Of a stretch of 64,000 nucleotides of DNA, positions 26,682 to 36,118 are shown one piece after another; the stretch's first letter is position 1, and every line of letters starts with the position of its first letter. The stretch spans positions 1 to 64,000 of the forward strand of contig CAZIVO010000007.1 of NCBI GenBank assembly GCA_964542765.1. The letters are read 5' to 3'. A model generated the notes under the pieces. The model had not been told where the DNA came from, made no database searches, and worked only from the letters and a program-made list of their open reading frames with translations. The DNA comes from CAZIVO01 sp964542765 (GTDB lineage: Bacteria > Planctomycetota > UBA1135 > UBA2386). The position numbers and the translations under genes were made by a program.

Positions 26682-29117
26682 TCAGTGGTTGAACAGGAAT
26701 TCCTTCGAATTGAGAACCGCCCAAAGCGTGTCCTCCCAGACGGCGGTATCGCCCTTGCCTTCGGTGATGGTCGCCAGGATTTTTTCCGCCTCTTCGGGTC
26801 GGGGCTCCCTGGAGTAGGCGGCGAGCCAGACTTCCGTCAGGAGCTTTTTGGCGGGAGTCTTGGCGGCGAGTCTCTTGCGTAGCAGTCCTTTGCCGGACCC
26901 CAGTTTGTTGGCGATGGTCGTGCCGTTGATGAGGTGGAGGACCTGTCCCAGGGAAGGATCGTTTCGCCGTTCACAGCTCGACGTCGTGGTGCGTCGGGGC
27001 CGACCGAACAGGTCGAGGAACCGGTTGCCGGGTGCGGCATCACCCACGTTGGTTGCCCGGGCTCCCAGAGGGAGTCCCCGATATTTTGTCGGCACGCCGG
27101 CCACCTGGCTGATGGCGTCGAGGAGTTGTTCAGCAGTCAGGCGGCGAGTGTTCATCGCAGCGAAGGTTTCGGTGACACTGGGCTCGGTGGACATGGCGAG
27201 TTGATAGCTCCGAGAAGCGCAGATGTCGCGAATGAGTTGCCGCACGTCGAAGTTGTAACCGACGAGTTTCTGGCCCAAGAGATCATGCAGGAAAGGGTGA
27301 GAGGGCGGATTGCTCACCCGGACATCATCCGGAGGATCGACGATGCCGCGCCCGAAGAAGCGGGCGAAGACCCGGTTAGCGATGTTCTTTGCGAACCATG
27401 GGTTCTCCGATGTCGTCAGCCAATCAGCCAGGACCTGCCGCCGGTCTACTCCAGGTTTGATGGTCGGCACCGAACCGCCAAGAAACTTGGGCGCGTTCGG
27501 TCTGCCGGTGCGCAGGTTGTTCACCTCGCCTCCCCGGCGGTTGTAAATGATCGTCTCGCGTGGGTCCTCGCCTCGCTTGTTGCCGATCTGCGTGAAGAAG
27601 GCCGCGAATCCGTAATAGTCGTCCATCGTCCAGCGCTCGAACGGATGGTTGTGACACTGCGCGCATTGGAGGCGGATCCCCATGAACAACTGGGCGACTG
27701 CTTCGGCGCGCTGTTGCGGGGCTCGTTCCGCGATGTAGAAGTTGACCGGTGGTGATTCGAAGCTGCCGCCGACACCGGTCAGGAGTTCCTTGACGATCTG
27801 GTCGATGGGCTGGTTCTTGCGGAAGGCAGCCTTCAGCCAGTTGGTGTAGGCGTGCATCCCCTTGCCTTCGAGAGTGCGGGATTCGACCTTGAGGATCTCG
27901 GCCCATTGCATCGCCCAAACATCCGGGAACTCGGGACGCGTCAGCAAATGGTCGACCAGCTTTGCCCGCTTGTCCTTCGATGTGTCGGCCAGAAATTTGC
28001 GTGTTTCCTCCACGGTCGGCAGGAAGTTGAGGATGTCCAGGTAGGCGCGTCGGATGAAACTGCTGTCGTCGCATAGGCCGACCGGCAAGAGGCGGAGTTT
28101 CGCGAGCTTTGCATGAATGGCGTCGTCGATGTAATTGTGAGCACGGATGCTGGCCGGCCAGGCCAGGGGCTTGCCATCAGGAAGAACGATGACTTGCGAG
28201 ACCACGGCGAAGGAGCCGTAGCGCGCCATGATCGCGGCTTCGCCTCGTTTGCTCGATGTGACGAGACCATGTCCGTCGATACTCGCCGAGTTCTCGTTGC
28301 TCGAACTCAAAATTGCCAGATCGGTGACGTCCTTGTCGGTGCCGTTGCTGTAACGCGCGCGTACGGTGAACTGCATCTTCAGGGAGGGGCCGCCGATCAG
28401 CGCGTCGGGCGGCATGATCTCGACACCGACCAGATCAGGCGTCGTGGCAGGATCGGGCCGGGCTCCTTCCTGGATCCACTCGAGGATCGTGTTGTAGTTC
28501 GTGGAGTCCGGTTGCAGGCGTTGACCACCCTTGTGCTTCACTGACTTGGTTGGCTTGAGAAGCATCAAGCTGGCATGAGGGTTGGCGAGGTTCAGGCGAC
28601 GGCCGGCCAGTTCCCTCGTGAGTCCGAGGTGATCTTTCTCTGGCGCATAGCCGAAGAGAGTCAGTTTGAAACCGTTCTTTCCTGTGGCGCTGCCATGGCA
28701 GGACCCAGCGTTGCATTCGCTGCGTGTCAGAATGGGGATCACCTGATTGCGGAATGAGATGTCCGGCTTTCTGTTTGCCCCGGAAACGACAAGTTTCGCC
28801 TTCGCCGAGAGCTTGCCGACGCGGACCGTGATCTCGCTGGTGCCGTCCTTGGTGGGATCGAAGATCCGACCGTTTTCGATGGTCGCGAGACCCGGCGCGG
28901 AGAACTCGATCTTGGCCTGAGCGCTGACGTCGCGCGTGAGTCCGCTTGCATCGGTCGCGACGACGACGATGCGCTGGAAGTCGCGCTTGCCGTTCAGCGA
29001 GACTTCTGCGGGATAGATCGAGAGCGCGGATTCTTGTGCGGATAAACCGCTCGTTATCAGACAGCCCAGCAGGAGCCCGCTTGCTGTCGTCAGGATGTGC
29101 GTCTTGCGATGGCTCAT
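26682..29117 (-). CDS. DUF1549/DUF1553 (PSCyt2/PSD1) exported protein with N-terminal Ig-like domain
   Basis: An 811-residue protein with a signal peptide (ILTTASGLLLGCLITSGLSAQ), a bacterial Ig-like domain (about 30-115), a haem-type motif SECNAGSCHG (CNAGSCH, a CX4CH variant typical of this family) near residue 135, then DUF1549 (FIRRAYLDILNFLPTVEETRKF, YTNWLKAAFRKNQPIDQIVKELL, RLQCAQCHNHPFERW with a CXXCH) and DUF1553 (LADWLTTSENPWFAKNIANRVFARFFGRGIVDPPDDVR, RLTAEQLLDAISQVAG). The family is almost restricted to Planctomycetota and relatives and its function is not established. It overlaps the upstream PPC-type gene by ATGA (29114-29117). Confidence 0.93.
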   Translation of the reverse strand: MSHRKTHILTTASGLLLGCLITSGLSAQESALSIYPAEVSLNGKRDFQRIVVVATDASGLTRDVSAQAKIEFSAPGLATIENGRIFDPTKDGTSEITVRVGKLSAKAKLVVSGANRKPDISFRNQVIPILTRSECNAGSCHGSATGKNGFKLTLFGYAPEKDHLGLTRELAGRRLNLANPHASLMLLKPTKSVKHKGGQRLQPDSTNYNTILEWIQEGARPDPATTPDLVGVEIMPPDALIGGPSLKMQFTVRARYSNGTDKDVTDLAILSSSNENSASIDGHGLVTSSKRGEAAIMARYGSFAVVSQVIVLPDGKPLAWPASIRAHNYIDDAIHAKLAKLRLLPVGLCDDSSFIRRAYLDILNFLPTVEETRKFLADTSKDKRAKLVDHLLTRPEFPDVWAMQWAEILKVESRTLEGKGMHAYTNWLKAAFRKNQPIDQIVKELLTGVGGSFESPPVNFYIAERAPQQRAEAVAQLFMGIRLQCAQCHNHPFERWTMDDYYGFAAFFTQIGNKRGEDPRETIIYNRRGGEVNNLRTGRPNAPKFLGGSVPTIKPGVDRRQVLADWLTTSENPWFAKNIANRVFARFFGRGIVDPPDDVRVSNPPSHPFLHDLLGQKLVGYNFDVRQLIRDICASRSYQLAMSTEPSVTETFAAMNTRRLTAEQLLDAISQVAGVPTKYRGLPLGARATNVGDAAPGNRFLDLFGRPRRTTTSSCERRNDPSLGQVLHLINGTTIANKLGSGKGLLRKRLAAKTPAKKLLTEVWLAAYSREPRPEEAEKILATITEGKGDTAVWEDTLWAVLNSKEFLFNH

Positions 29118-31546
29118 GTCTTGGGTTTGGCGACGGTTCCCTTGGTAGGGGTCTTGGCAGAAGGTTTCTTGGCAGGAGGTTTCTTGGTGGAAGGTTTCTT
29201 GGTCACAGCGACTGCGGGTTTCGCGCGCGGTGGCAGCGGCTTGTCGATGCGCACCTCGCCACCGTAGAACTGGTGGACCACGTGACTTCCGTTGGCCGGG
29301 ATCTGCAGGCGCACGTAAGACCTGCGATGCCGCCCTGTCGGGGCCTTGGGATCGATGGTCAGAGGAAAAACGATTTCCTTCGTATCCTGGTCGATCTTCG
29401 GATGTTTCGTCGTGATTCCTCGTGGTAGGCCGAGCAGTTCGGCCTCGAAAGAGCCCTTGAATTCCTTGGTGCGGGTCAGCTTGACCGTGAATTCGGCGTT
29501 CTTTCCCTGATCGGTTCGGACCTTGCCGAGCGTGGCATTGACCCAGGGCTCGCAGACCTCAAGGTCGACGAACTGAGAACTCGTCTCGAGCCGACCGCCG
29601 CCCACGGAAGCCGTGCCGATGGCCACCATCTTGAATGTCCCGATCGTGGCCCGACTGTTTGCGTTCATGGGGATGTGGCCCTCGGACTTGTCTCCCGGGA
29701 TGGTGATGCGGCCTGCGCCAACACCCGGTGGCACCCATAGCATCCGGATCTGGATCGGGAGTTTCGACTCGCCTTTGCGTTCGACGCGAACCTTGATGCT
29801 CATCGGCGCGTTGCGCACCAGCGGCACGCTGGGTGCTTCGAGGTGGACGATGAAGGGTGCCGGCTCGGTGACGGCTACCGGCAGCCGTCTGGTCGCGGTC
29901 GTCAGGACCACCTGATTGTTGCGGACCCGGACCAGGGGGATCACCTGAAGGAAGTTGGGGTCCGTCGGTTTGTCTGCGTAACGGGCGCCGACCTTTGCGA
30001 GGCTCCCCGCGATCGGAGCCTGCACCGTTGCTTCCAGCAAGACGGGTACGCCGGTGATGCCCGATTGGAAGGGAGTGGTCTTTGCGCTGACTCCATCGGG
30101 GAGTGCGTCGAGATTGAGTTCGAAGCCTTTCTTGGCATCGAAGCCGCTCGCCGTCATGTAGGTGGCCATGCGCCCACCCTGAGGCACCGAGACGGTCACA
30201 TCATTGGGCAAGGTCGGGACGGCGACCCTGGCGCTGATCGCGCTCCGCCGTGGTCCGATCTCGATTCGATAGAAATGGAGATGGCTACCGCGCTGCAGGT
30301 GATCCCGGATATCGACCCGGAACTTGCCGTCGTTGGGGACGCGCCAGCGAAGAAGGCTGTCGGGATGTCCCGAGTCATCGTTGGAGGTGATCGTGCGCCC
30401 TGTCTTGCCATCGCGGATGATGATGACCGGGTCCAGGGGGGAGCGCATGCGCCGTGCCAGCACGATGATTTCGAGGTTTTGCCCCTTCTTGGCATCGAAG
30501 GTGAAGATGTCGGTTTCTTTGGGCTTGCCGATCACTCCATGGAGAGCCGCTGGCAGTTGGAATTCGGTGCGCTTGCCCTCGCCTGCCTCGATCACGTTGT
30601 TCAGGGGCGAGACACGGAAGACCACCGGGGTAGGGGAGGTGCCCTTGTCGGTGGTCGGGAAGTGCCGATAAAGGAGGGTTCCGGACTCCTTGGGCAATCG
30701 AACCTTGTCCCTGCGGGAGCTGTCGGCGCTGAGGTAGGTGACGTCAATGGTCTCCCCGGGCTTGCCACCGCAAGGAACGACGCCGAGCGGGCGTTCAAAT
30801 TCGCCGATGTGCAGTCGGTAGGCGGCATTGCCATTGCCTCCGTATGCGGACTCGCGGACCTCGACGAAATAGGCGCCAGCCTTGTCGAAGGTCATGCTGC
30901 ATGCCGGGTCCATGCGCCCGAGCGCGCTGTCGTCACTTTCGAGGAGTACGTGGCCGCCTGCATTGTAGATGGTCAGGTGGGGATCGAGCGCGTAGAAGCC
31001 GAGTCGCACTCCTTGTACCTCGAACTGGATCCGCTGCCCTGCGGCGATGTCGAGTTTGAAAAAGTCGACGTCTTCGGGCTGAACCGTACCGTTGACGGTG
31101 GTTCCCAAGGCGATTGCATTCGCTTGTCCAATTCCGTTGTTGGGTTCCTTCTCGGCGGCCTCCGCCAGGGCGCCGACGAAGAAGGTCACCAGACCACTGA
31201 CTCCGCTCTTTGTGCGGAGCCGGAACTGATGTTCGCCCATGGGGCAGGTTTCATCGATCTTCAGCCGGATGCCGACGCGATTGTTTTCACGGCGTTCGAC
31301 CCTCAGGACGGAGATGCCGGGGCGAAAGAAGTAGAGGCTTTCGGCATCCGCCAACCGGCTACCGTAGAACGTGACCAGAACCTCGCTACCCTGCTTGGCA
31401 CCCTTGGGCCGGATCACCGTGACCTGGGGGTCCGCAGCGTGGGCGAAGGTCGCGCTCAGGAGCATGGCGATCAGGCCGCCGATGAGGGTCGTGCTCTTGC
31501 GCCGGGCGTGAAATGGACGGGATTGCCCTTCTGTGCCGGCGGTCAC
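29114..31546 (-). CDS. Exported pre-peptidase C-terminal (PPC)-type beta protein
   Basis: An 810-residue exported protein with signal peptide (TTLIGGLIAMLLSATFAHA), an IPT-like N-terminal segment (VTVIRPKGAKQGSEVLVTFYGS), and PPC-type beta domains recognisable from EPNNGIGQANAIALGTTVNGTVQPEDVDFFKLDIAAGQ and LDPHLTIYNAGGHVLLESDDS. It ends in a Lys/Pro/Thr-rich tail (KKPSTKKPPAKKPSAKTPTK) that resembles the linker of the WD40 protein two genes downstream. No catalytic residues are evident. It overlaps both neighbours by ATGA, so its expression is tightly coupled to the DUF1501 and DUF1549 proteins; it may act as their extracellular scaffold (inference). Confidence 0.88.
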   Translation of the reverse strand: MTAGTEGQSRPFHARRKSTTLIGGLIAMLLSATFAHAADPQVTVIRPKGAKQGSEVLVTFYGSRLADAESLYFFRPGISVLRVERRENNRVGIRLKIDETCPMGEHQFRLRTKSGVSGLVTFFVGALAEAAEKEPNNGIGQANAIALGTTVNGTVQPEDVDFFKLDIAAGQRIQFEVQGVRLGFYALDPHLTIYNAGGHVLLESDDSALGRMDPACSMTFDKAGAYFVEVRESAYGGNGNAAYRLHIGEFERPLGVVPCGGKPGETIDVTYLSADSSRRDKVRLPKESGTLLYRHFPTTDKGTSPTPVVFRVSPLNNVIEAGEGKRTEFQLPAALHGVIGKPKETDIFTFDAKKGQNLEIIVLARRMRSPLDPVIIIRDGKTGRTITSNDDSGHPDSLLRWRVPNDGKFRVDIRDHLQRGSHLHFYRIEIGPRRSAISARVAVPTLPNDVTVSVPQGGRMATYMTASGFDAKKGFELNLDALPDGVSAKTTPFQSGITGVPVLLEATVQAPIAGSLAKVGARYADKPTDPNFLQVIPLVRVRNNQVVLTTATRRLPVAVTEPAPFIVHLEAPSVPLVRNAPMSIKVRVERKGESKLPIQIRMLWVPPGVGAGRITIPGDKSEGHIPMNANSRATIGTFKMVAIGTASVGGGRLETSSQFVDLEVCEPWVNATLGKVRTDQGKNAEFTVKLTRTKEFKGSFEAELLGLPRGITTKHPKIDQDTKEIVFPLTIDPKAPTGRHRRSYVRLQIPANGSHVVHQFYGGEVRIDKPLPPRAKPAVAVTKKPSTKKPPAKKPSAKTPTKGTVAKPKT

Positions 31547-32838
31547 CCGATCAACTCCTTGAGGACTCGCCCATCGCGAACGATGTTGACCGGCCGGTCG
31601 CCTGGGGCCATGAGCCGGGTTTCGGGGTCGATACCCATCAGGTGGAACATCGTTGCAGCGAGATCCGGTGGCAGTACCGGATCGGTTTCGGGCTCTGCTC
31701 CTTCGGCATTGGAGGTGCCGTGGATGATGCCTCGCTTGATGCCGCCGCCTGCGATCACCGTCGAAAACACTCGGGGCCAGTGATCTCGCCCTCGGGTCTT
31801 GTTGACGCGAGGGGTGCGGCCGAACTCGCTGGTCACCATCACCATCACCTCATCGAGCAGTCCGCTGCTGTCGAGGTCTGCGATCAGAGCAGAAAATCCC
31901 GGGTCGAAACCCTGCATGCGAGTGCGCAACGCCGGGGTGAGGTTGCGGTGGTGGTCGTAGCCGCCGTCGAGCACGGTTACATAACGGACGCCTTCTTGCA
32001 CCAAGCGACGGGCGAGCAAGAGCCGCTGTCCGAGATTGGAGCGACCATAACGGTCGCGCATCTTTGCGGGTTCAGCGGAGATGTCGAAGGCTTGCTGTGC
32101 AGCCTTCGAATCGATCAGGCCGTAGGCCGAGCTGTAGAATTGCGCGGTTGCGTCGATTGCATCGGCCTTGCCACGAAAGCCCTCGTCGATGGTGGTGAGA
32201 AGCTTGCGCCTGCGTTCACCACGAGTCGTGCTCATGCTGTCCTTGAGGTCGTTGACCCGGAAATCTTTCGAGTTCGGTTCTCCGCCGACGCTGAACGGTC
32301 CGAAGGCGGCGCTCAAATAACCCGTGCCCAGAAGGGTTTCGCCAGCTTGCGGGATGACTACATAAGGTGGCAGATTGTTGCGGATGCCGAGCTGGTTCGA
32401 GATGACCGAGCCCATGCTCGGATAGATGAGTGCGGGGTTTGGCCGGTAACCGGTCAGCATGCTGTGGGTGCCCCGCTCATGAGCCGCTTCACCATGAGTC
32501 ATGGAGCGGATGATGCAGAGCTTGTCCGCGATCTGAGCCGTCTTCGGGAGCACGTTGCTCAGGGGTTCTCCGTCGAGCTTGGAGCGGATCGTGCGGAGTT
32601 CCCCGCGGACTTCGACTGGCGCATCCGGTTTAGGGTCGAAGGTGTCGATGTGGGTGAGGCCGCCCTGGAGAAAAATCTGGATCACGGCCTTGGCCTTGGG
32701 GGCGGGTTCGGGCGGGCCTCCCAGTGTCAGGCGTCCGAGACCGGGGCATGCCAGCGCACCCAGCCCGAAGCCGGAGCTGCGCAAGAAATCTCGCCGATCG
32801 AGGTTGGGGAGTGATCTGGAAGCTGAGGTTGAAACCAT
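31543..32838 (-). CDS. DUF1501 family protein, Tat-exported
   Basis: A 431-residue alkaline-phosphatase/sulfatase-fold protein of the DUF1501 family. The Tat signal is explicit (LDRRDFLRSSGFGLGALACPG). Family blocks include IQIFLQGGLTHIDTFDPKPDAP, SMTHGEAAHERGTHSMLTGYRPNP, VTVLDGGYDHHRNL and VMVTSEFGRTPRVNKTRGRDHWPRVF. First gene of the four-gene operon. A good Shine-Dalgarno sequence (AGGAGGG) lies 7 nt upstream and a TACAAT -10 candidate about 33 nt upstream. The function is unknown; co-occurrence with DUF1549/DUF1553 proteins is the rule in Planctomycetota. Confidence 0.93.
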   Translation of the reverse strand: MVSTSASRSLPNLDRRDFLRSSGFGLGALACPGLGRLTLGGPPEPAPKAKAVIQIFLQGGLTHIDTFDPKPDAPVEVRGELRTIRSKLDGEPLSNVLPKTAQIADKLCIIRSMTHGEAAHERGTHSMLTGYRPNPALIYPSMGSVISNQLGIRNNLPPYVVIPQAGETLLGTGYLSAAFGPFSVGGEPNSKDFRVNDLKDSMSTTRGERRRKLLTTIDEGFRGKADAIDATAQFYSSAYGLIDSKAAQQAFDISAEPAKMRDRYGRSNLGQRLLLARRLVQEGVRYVTVLDGGYDHHRNLTPALRTRMQGFDPGFSALIADLDSSGLLDEVMVMVTSEFGRTPRVNKTRGRDHWPRVFSTVIAGGGIKRGIIHGTSNAEGAEPETDPVLPPDLAATMFHLMGIDPETRLMAPGDRPVNIVRDGRVLKELIG

Positions 32839-32871
32839 GGCCGACCCTCCTGAGGTCCCTAACTCGGCGGG

Positions 32872-32877
32872 ATTGTA
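32872..32877 (-). promoter_or_regulatory. Candidate -10 element for the DUF1501 operon
   Basis: On the minus strand TACAAT lies 33 nt before the ATG at 32838, with Shine-Dalgarno AGGAGGG between them. No convincing -35 is visible at the usual distance, so this is a -10-only prediction. Confidence 0.35.
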
Positions 32878-32903
32878 GCCGAGAGGGTGGCATTTTGGGT
32901 ACC

Positions 32904-32935
32904 CAGACCGGGCGTGACACCCTCGTTACGGTCTG
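32904..32935 (-). terminator. Hairpin after the Gfo/Idh/MocA gene
   Basis: CAGACCG (32904-32910) and CGGTCTG (32929-32935) form a perfect 7-bp stem 26 nt past the stop of the minus-strand gene at 32961, with a GGG/CCC inner pairing possible. No T-tract is present. It separates that gene from the DUF1501 operon promoter. Confidence 0.4.
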
Positions 32936-32960
32936 CCGATGATCGGGATCGCCCCGCTTC

Positions 32961-34082
32961 TCAGCTCAGGGTGTATTCGGGCAGTTCCATGATTTTTCCG
33001 CCGGCGAGGGCGGATTCATGTGAAAGGATGCCGACACAGGTCCAGTTGGCAGATTTCCGCGCATTTGGATAGGGGTCTCGCCCTTCGATCAAGGCGGTCA
33101 AGAATTCGTGGGCAAGGTGGGGGTGGGAACCACCGTGGCCAGCTCCTTGAGTGAAGGAGAGATGTTGCTTGTCGTCGAGGTCGTAGACGCCGCCGGTAGT
33201 GAATGGTTGGATCGGCTCGGGCAAGCGATGCGCGAAGTCGGGAACTTTCACCCGTTCGGGGATTTCTGCTTCTGGCCTCTTGGCCGTGTGGAGGACCGGT
33301 TCCTCCCCTTCGATGAGAGGCCACTCGTATGTTTTCTTCGAGCCAAAGACATCGAAACTCTCTCGGTACTGCCGCGCAGTGTCGAAGAGCGAGCGATAGA
33401 TCCGCGCGGTCAAATCGGAGTTGCGCAGCTTGATGTGCGTGGTCTCGACCGCAAAGGGTGAGCCGTAATGCGCGTGCAGATCCTCTCGGATCGTGCCTGA
33501 TCCGAAGCATGAAACATACTCTGCGTCCGCGTCGGTCAAGGCGAGGCAAGGCCCGACACAGTGAGTTGCATAATGCATGGGCGGCAGGCCAGGCCAGTAG
33601 TCGGGCCACCCGTCCATGTCTTGCTGATGCGAAGCTTGCAGGAACTGGATTTTCCCCAGTTCGCCCTTCTCGTAGAGTTCTTTCACGAACAGGTATTCGC
33701 GTGCGTAGACGACGGTTTCCATCATCATGTACTTGAGCCCGGTCGCCTCGCTGAGTTCGACGATCCTGCGGCAGTCATCAGCGGTTGTCGCCATCGGCAC
33801 GGTGCAGGCAACGTGCTTGCCAGCTTCGAGAGCTGCTATCGACTGAGATGCGTGATCGGGAATCGGCGTGTTGATATGGACAGCGTCGATCTCGGGGTCT
33901 TTCAACAAGTCATCGTAGTTCGTGTATCGCTTTTCGATGCCGAAGGCCTCGCCGATCTCCTCGAGCTTTCCCTTCGTTCGCTGGCAGATGGCGGCAATAT
34001 TGGCATGCGGATGACGCTGATAGATGGGGAGGAACTCGGCCCCGAAGCCAAGGCCGACGATGGCGATGTTGATCTGTGTCAT
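32961..34082 (-). CDS. Gfo/Idh/MocA family oxidoreductase
   Basis: A 373-residue NAD(P)-dependent sugar-type oxidoreductase. The Rossmann motif VGLGFGAEFL is near residue 10, AVHINTPIPDHA and GKHVACTVPMATTADDC follow the EKP-like catalytic stretch (here VPMA replaces the usual EKP), and the C-terminal alpha/beta domain starts near residue 125. Family members act on inositols, sugars and their derivatives. The loss of the usual catalytic Lys in the EKP motif means the activity may differ. No sugar operon context is present; it stands alone on the minus strand between the DUF1501 operon and a divergent thioesterase gene. Confidence 0.88.
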   Translation of the reverse strand: MTQINIAIVGLGFGAEFLPIYQRHPHANIAAICQRTKGKLEEIGEAFGIEKRYTNYDDLLKDPEIDAVHINTPIPDHASQSIAALEAGKHVACTVPMATTADDCRRIVELSEATGLKYMMMETVVYAREYLFVKELYEKGELGKIQFLQASHQQDMDGWPDYWPGLPPMHYATHCVGPCLALTDADAEYVSCFGSGTIREDLHAHYGSPFAVETTHIKLRNSDLTARIYRSLFDTARQYRESFDVFGSKKTYEWPLIEGEEPVLHTAKRPEAEIPERVKVPDFAHRLPEPIQPFTTGGVYDLDDKQHLSFTQGAGHGGSHPHLAHEFLTALIEGRDPYPNARKSANWTCVGILSHESALAGGKIMELPEYTLS

Positions 34083-34198
34083 GGGGGCGCTGTGATCTGG
34101 TCGAGGTTGGGTTCACACGATGCCGCCGCGGAGGGGCGGTTTCGTTTTGTGAGATTCAAGGATTCCATGGTCGATGCTCGGAGAGTACACCCGAAGGC

Positions 34199-34660
34199 AT
34201 GATTGAGGAACGTTTGGCTCTGCTGGCTCGCTTCATGGAGGAAGAGGTTCCGTTTCATCGGCTTTTGGGCCTGAAGGTCGAAGCCTTGGGAGAAGGGGAG
34301 TGCGTGCTGCGTCTGCCCTGGCGGGACGAGTTCACCGGTGACCCGTTCCGCCCGGCGGTGCATGGTGGCGTGACCTCGATGTTGGCGGATACCTGTGGGG
34401 GAGCAGCGTGCTTCTCGAAGCTAACAGAATTGCAGAACCGCTTGAGCACGGTGGACTTGAGGGTCGATTACCTGCGCCCCGGCCCCGCCGAAGATCTTTT
34501 CTGTCGCGGTCGCGTCATGCGGATGGGCAACAAGGTGGCGGTTGCGACCATGGAGGTGTTCGCGGGGTCCGTGCCGACCGGGAGCGATGAGGGTGTGCTG
34601 ATTGCAACGGCGCAGGCTGTCTACAACGTGATCCGTAAGGATGGCGAGCACAACGACTGA
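34199..34660 (+). CDS. PaaI-like hotdog-fold thioesterase
   Basis: A 153-residue hotdog protein. FHRLLGLKVEALGEGECVLRLPWR, PFRPAVHGGVTSMLADTCGGAACF (with HGG and the Asp of the active site) and STVDLRVDYLRPG are the PaaI / YbgC-type acyl-CoA thioesterase motifs. ATG 34199 was chosen because the reading frame upstream (to 34076) shows no conserved features. It probably hydrolyses an acyl-CoA or aryl-CoA. It is convergent with the ceramidase-like gene 12 bp away. Confidence 0.88.
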   Translation: MIEERLALLARFMEEEVPFHRLLGLKVEALGEGECVLRLPWRDEFTGDPFRPAVHGGVTSMLADTCGGAACFSKLTELQNRLSTVDLRVDYLRPGPAEDLFCRGRVMRMGNKVAVATMEVFAGSVPTGSDEGVLIATAQAVYNVIRKDGEHND

Positions 34661-34672
34661 GGATCTTTCCCG

Positions 34673-35974
34673 TCAGCGATAGTTCTTCTCGCGCATCTTC
34701 CTCGAGGCGAGTTGGAAGATCGTCAGCAGCGCAGCATTCATGATTTTTTCGCCGGCGCCGATTTCGGCCGGAGAGACCGGCTTGTCAGCCCCGTAACCAC
34801 CCTCGTAGACGGCCTCGATCGTCGGGAAATACATCCCATGGCCGTTGCAATAGCCAAAGAACAGGGTGTGGTCGAGGTAGACACGCTCGCGCAGTCGGTT
34901 GGCATGGTTGCAAAAGAACTCGCCCGATCCACCCACCAGCGCAATATTGCCGTTGAGTAAGACCACGATCAGCTCGGCGGGGATGCCGTCTTCGAACTCT
35001 TTTGCAAAGTTGCGTACGAGTTCCGGGAAGAAGGCGATTCCGAAAGCGAGCACGATGGCCGGGCTACTGAAGTCTATTCGCGAGGCGAACGAGAAGGTCT
35101 GCACTCGGCTTGCGATACTGGGTTTGTCGGGAACCTTGGTCTCGACCGAGCGAGCGAGGTCGAGAACGTGATCGGCTAACTTTTTGCCATAAAGTTCAGG
35201 GCCTCGATGCTCGCCAGCGTTCGGACTGAGGTCGCCGGATGCTCCCTGCATGAAGACGCATGGTGCTCCCAACTCCTTTGCGACCTTGTCCGCCAGGAAG
35301 CCCGGGTAGTCCGCGGAGAATTTCAAAGTTGTCATCTCGGTCATCACCGGGTGGGCCGTCCAGTTGACGAGCACGGCGATGGGTTTGCCTTCGATGTCAT
35401 CGAACCTCATCACGGTCATTCGAGGGTCGACGGCAGCGGGCTTCTTTTTCGAGTGCCTGTTCCGATTGAGGGGGAGGTCCTTGGCAGCAGTGCCGATACG
35501 GGCCGACCGCAGGTCCTTGCTGGCGGCGATGATGACCTCGCTCAGCATGTCGGGCAGAACCTTTGCGTAGGCGACAGCGTCATCGTACTTGCCCTTGCCG
35601 TACCCCTCCCGGTCGGTCAGTTCGATGACCGGGCCGTGATGGGTGTGGCTACCGGAAATCATGACATGCTGAACCTTGGCCTCGGCAGCGACGCGCTCTC
35701 GTATGTGCTTCATCATCGCCATCGTCGGTCCACGCCCGAGGTCAGCCCCGACGATCGCGAGACGCTGGCCGTCCGCTTCGATCACGATCGCCCGCGCCCG
35801 CAGGGGATCCAGAGTGCCTTGCGAGAGGGAGCTGTGCCGGGCGCCGTAACCCCACATGGGGGTTGGCTTGCCCGGCGTGATGTCAGCGACCGCCGCCCCG
35901 GCACGAAATTCCTGTGCCGGACAGGACCCACACAGGAAGGCGAAGAGAATTACGAGCCATCGAATCTCGAACAT
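34673..35974 (-). CDS. Neutral/alkaline ceramidase-like exported hydrolase
   Basis: A 433-residue protein with a signal peptide (MFEIRWLVILFAFLCGSCPA) followed by the neutral/alkaline non-lysosomal ceramidase N-terminal fold: FRAGAAVADITPGKPTPMWGYG, RARAIVIEADGQRLAIVGADLG, and the zinc and active-site motif ISGSHTHHGP. VNWTAHPV and QGASGDLSPNAG are further family blocks. The usual eukaryotic ceramidase C-terminal domain is absent. Planctomycetota encode many such short proteins, probably for amide or ester cleavage outside the cytoplasm; ceramide as substrate is not supported. A Shine-Dalgarno sequence (AAGGTGAG) precedes the ATG. Confidence 0.88.
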   Translation of the reverse strand: MFEIRWLVILFAFLCGSCPAQEFRAGAAVADITPGKPTPMWGYGARHSSLSQGTLDPLRARAIVIEADGQRLAIVGADLGRGPTMAMMKHIRERVAAEAKVQHVMISGSHTHHGPVIELTDREGYGKGKYDDAVAYAKVLPDMLSEVIIAASKDLRSARIGTAAKDLPLNRNRHSKKKPAAVDPRMTVMRFDDIEGKPIAVLVNWTAHPVMTEMTTLKFSADYPGFLADKVAKELGAPCVFMQGASGDLSPNAGEHRGPELYGKKLADHVLDLARSVETKVPDKPSIASRVQTFSFASRIDFSSPAIVLAFGIAFFPELVRNFAKEFEDGIPAELIVVLLNGNIALVGGSGEFFCNHANRLRERVYLDHTLFFGYCNGHGMYFPTIEAVYEGGYGADKPVSPAEIGAGEKIMNAALLTIFQLASRKMREKNYR

Positions 35975-36118
35975 CGCTCACCTTTGATACTGGAAAGAAG
36001 ACGTCTCCGCGAGCCTGAGCCATTGCGGGGCGGCTCCTTCCCGGTCTGTGAGCGAGCGATCTTCGGCGATGGTGCCAGGGAGAGCCGAGATAGCTTCAGC
36101 CCATGGCTTCGAGGAGGC

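Noticed and set aside
29843..31783. 646-codon open frame on the plus strand
   Set aside because: It lies antisense to the PPC-type and DUF1501 genes, whose proteins have signal peptides and family motifs. High-GC codon bias keeps the opposite strand open.
31513..32814. 433-codon open frame on the plus strand
   Set aside because: Antisense to the DUF1501 gene, which has a Tat signal and family blocks.
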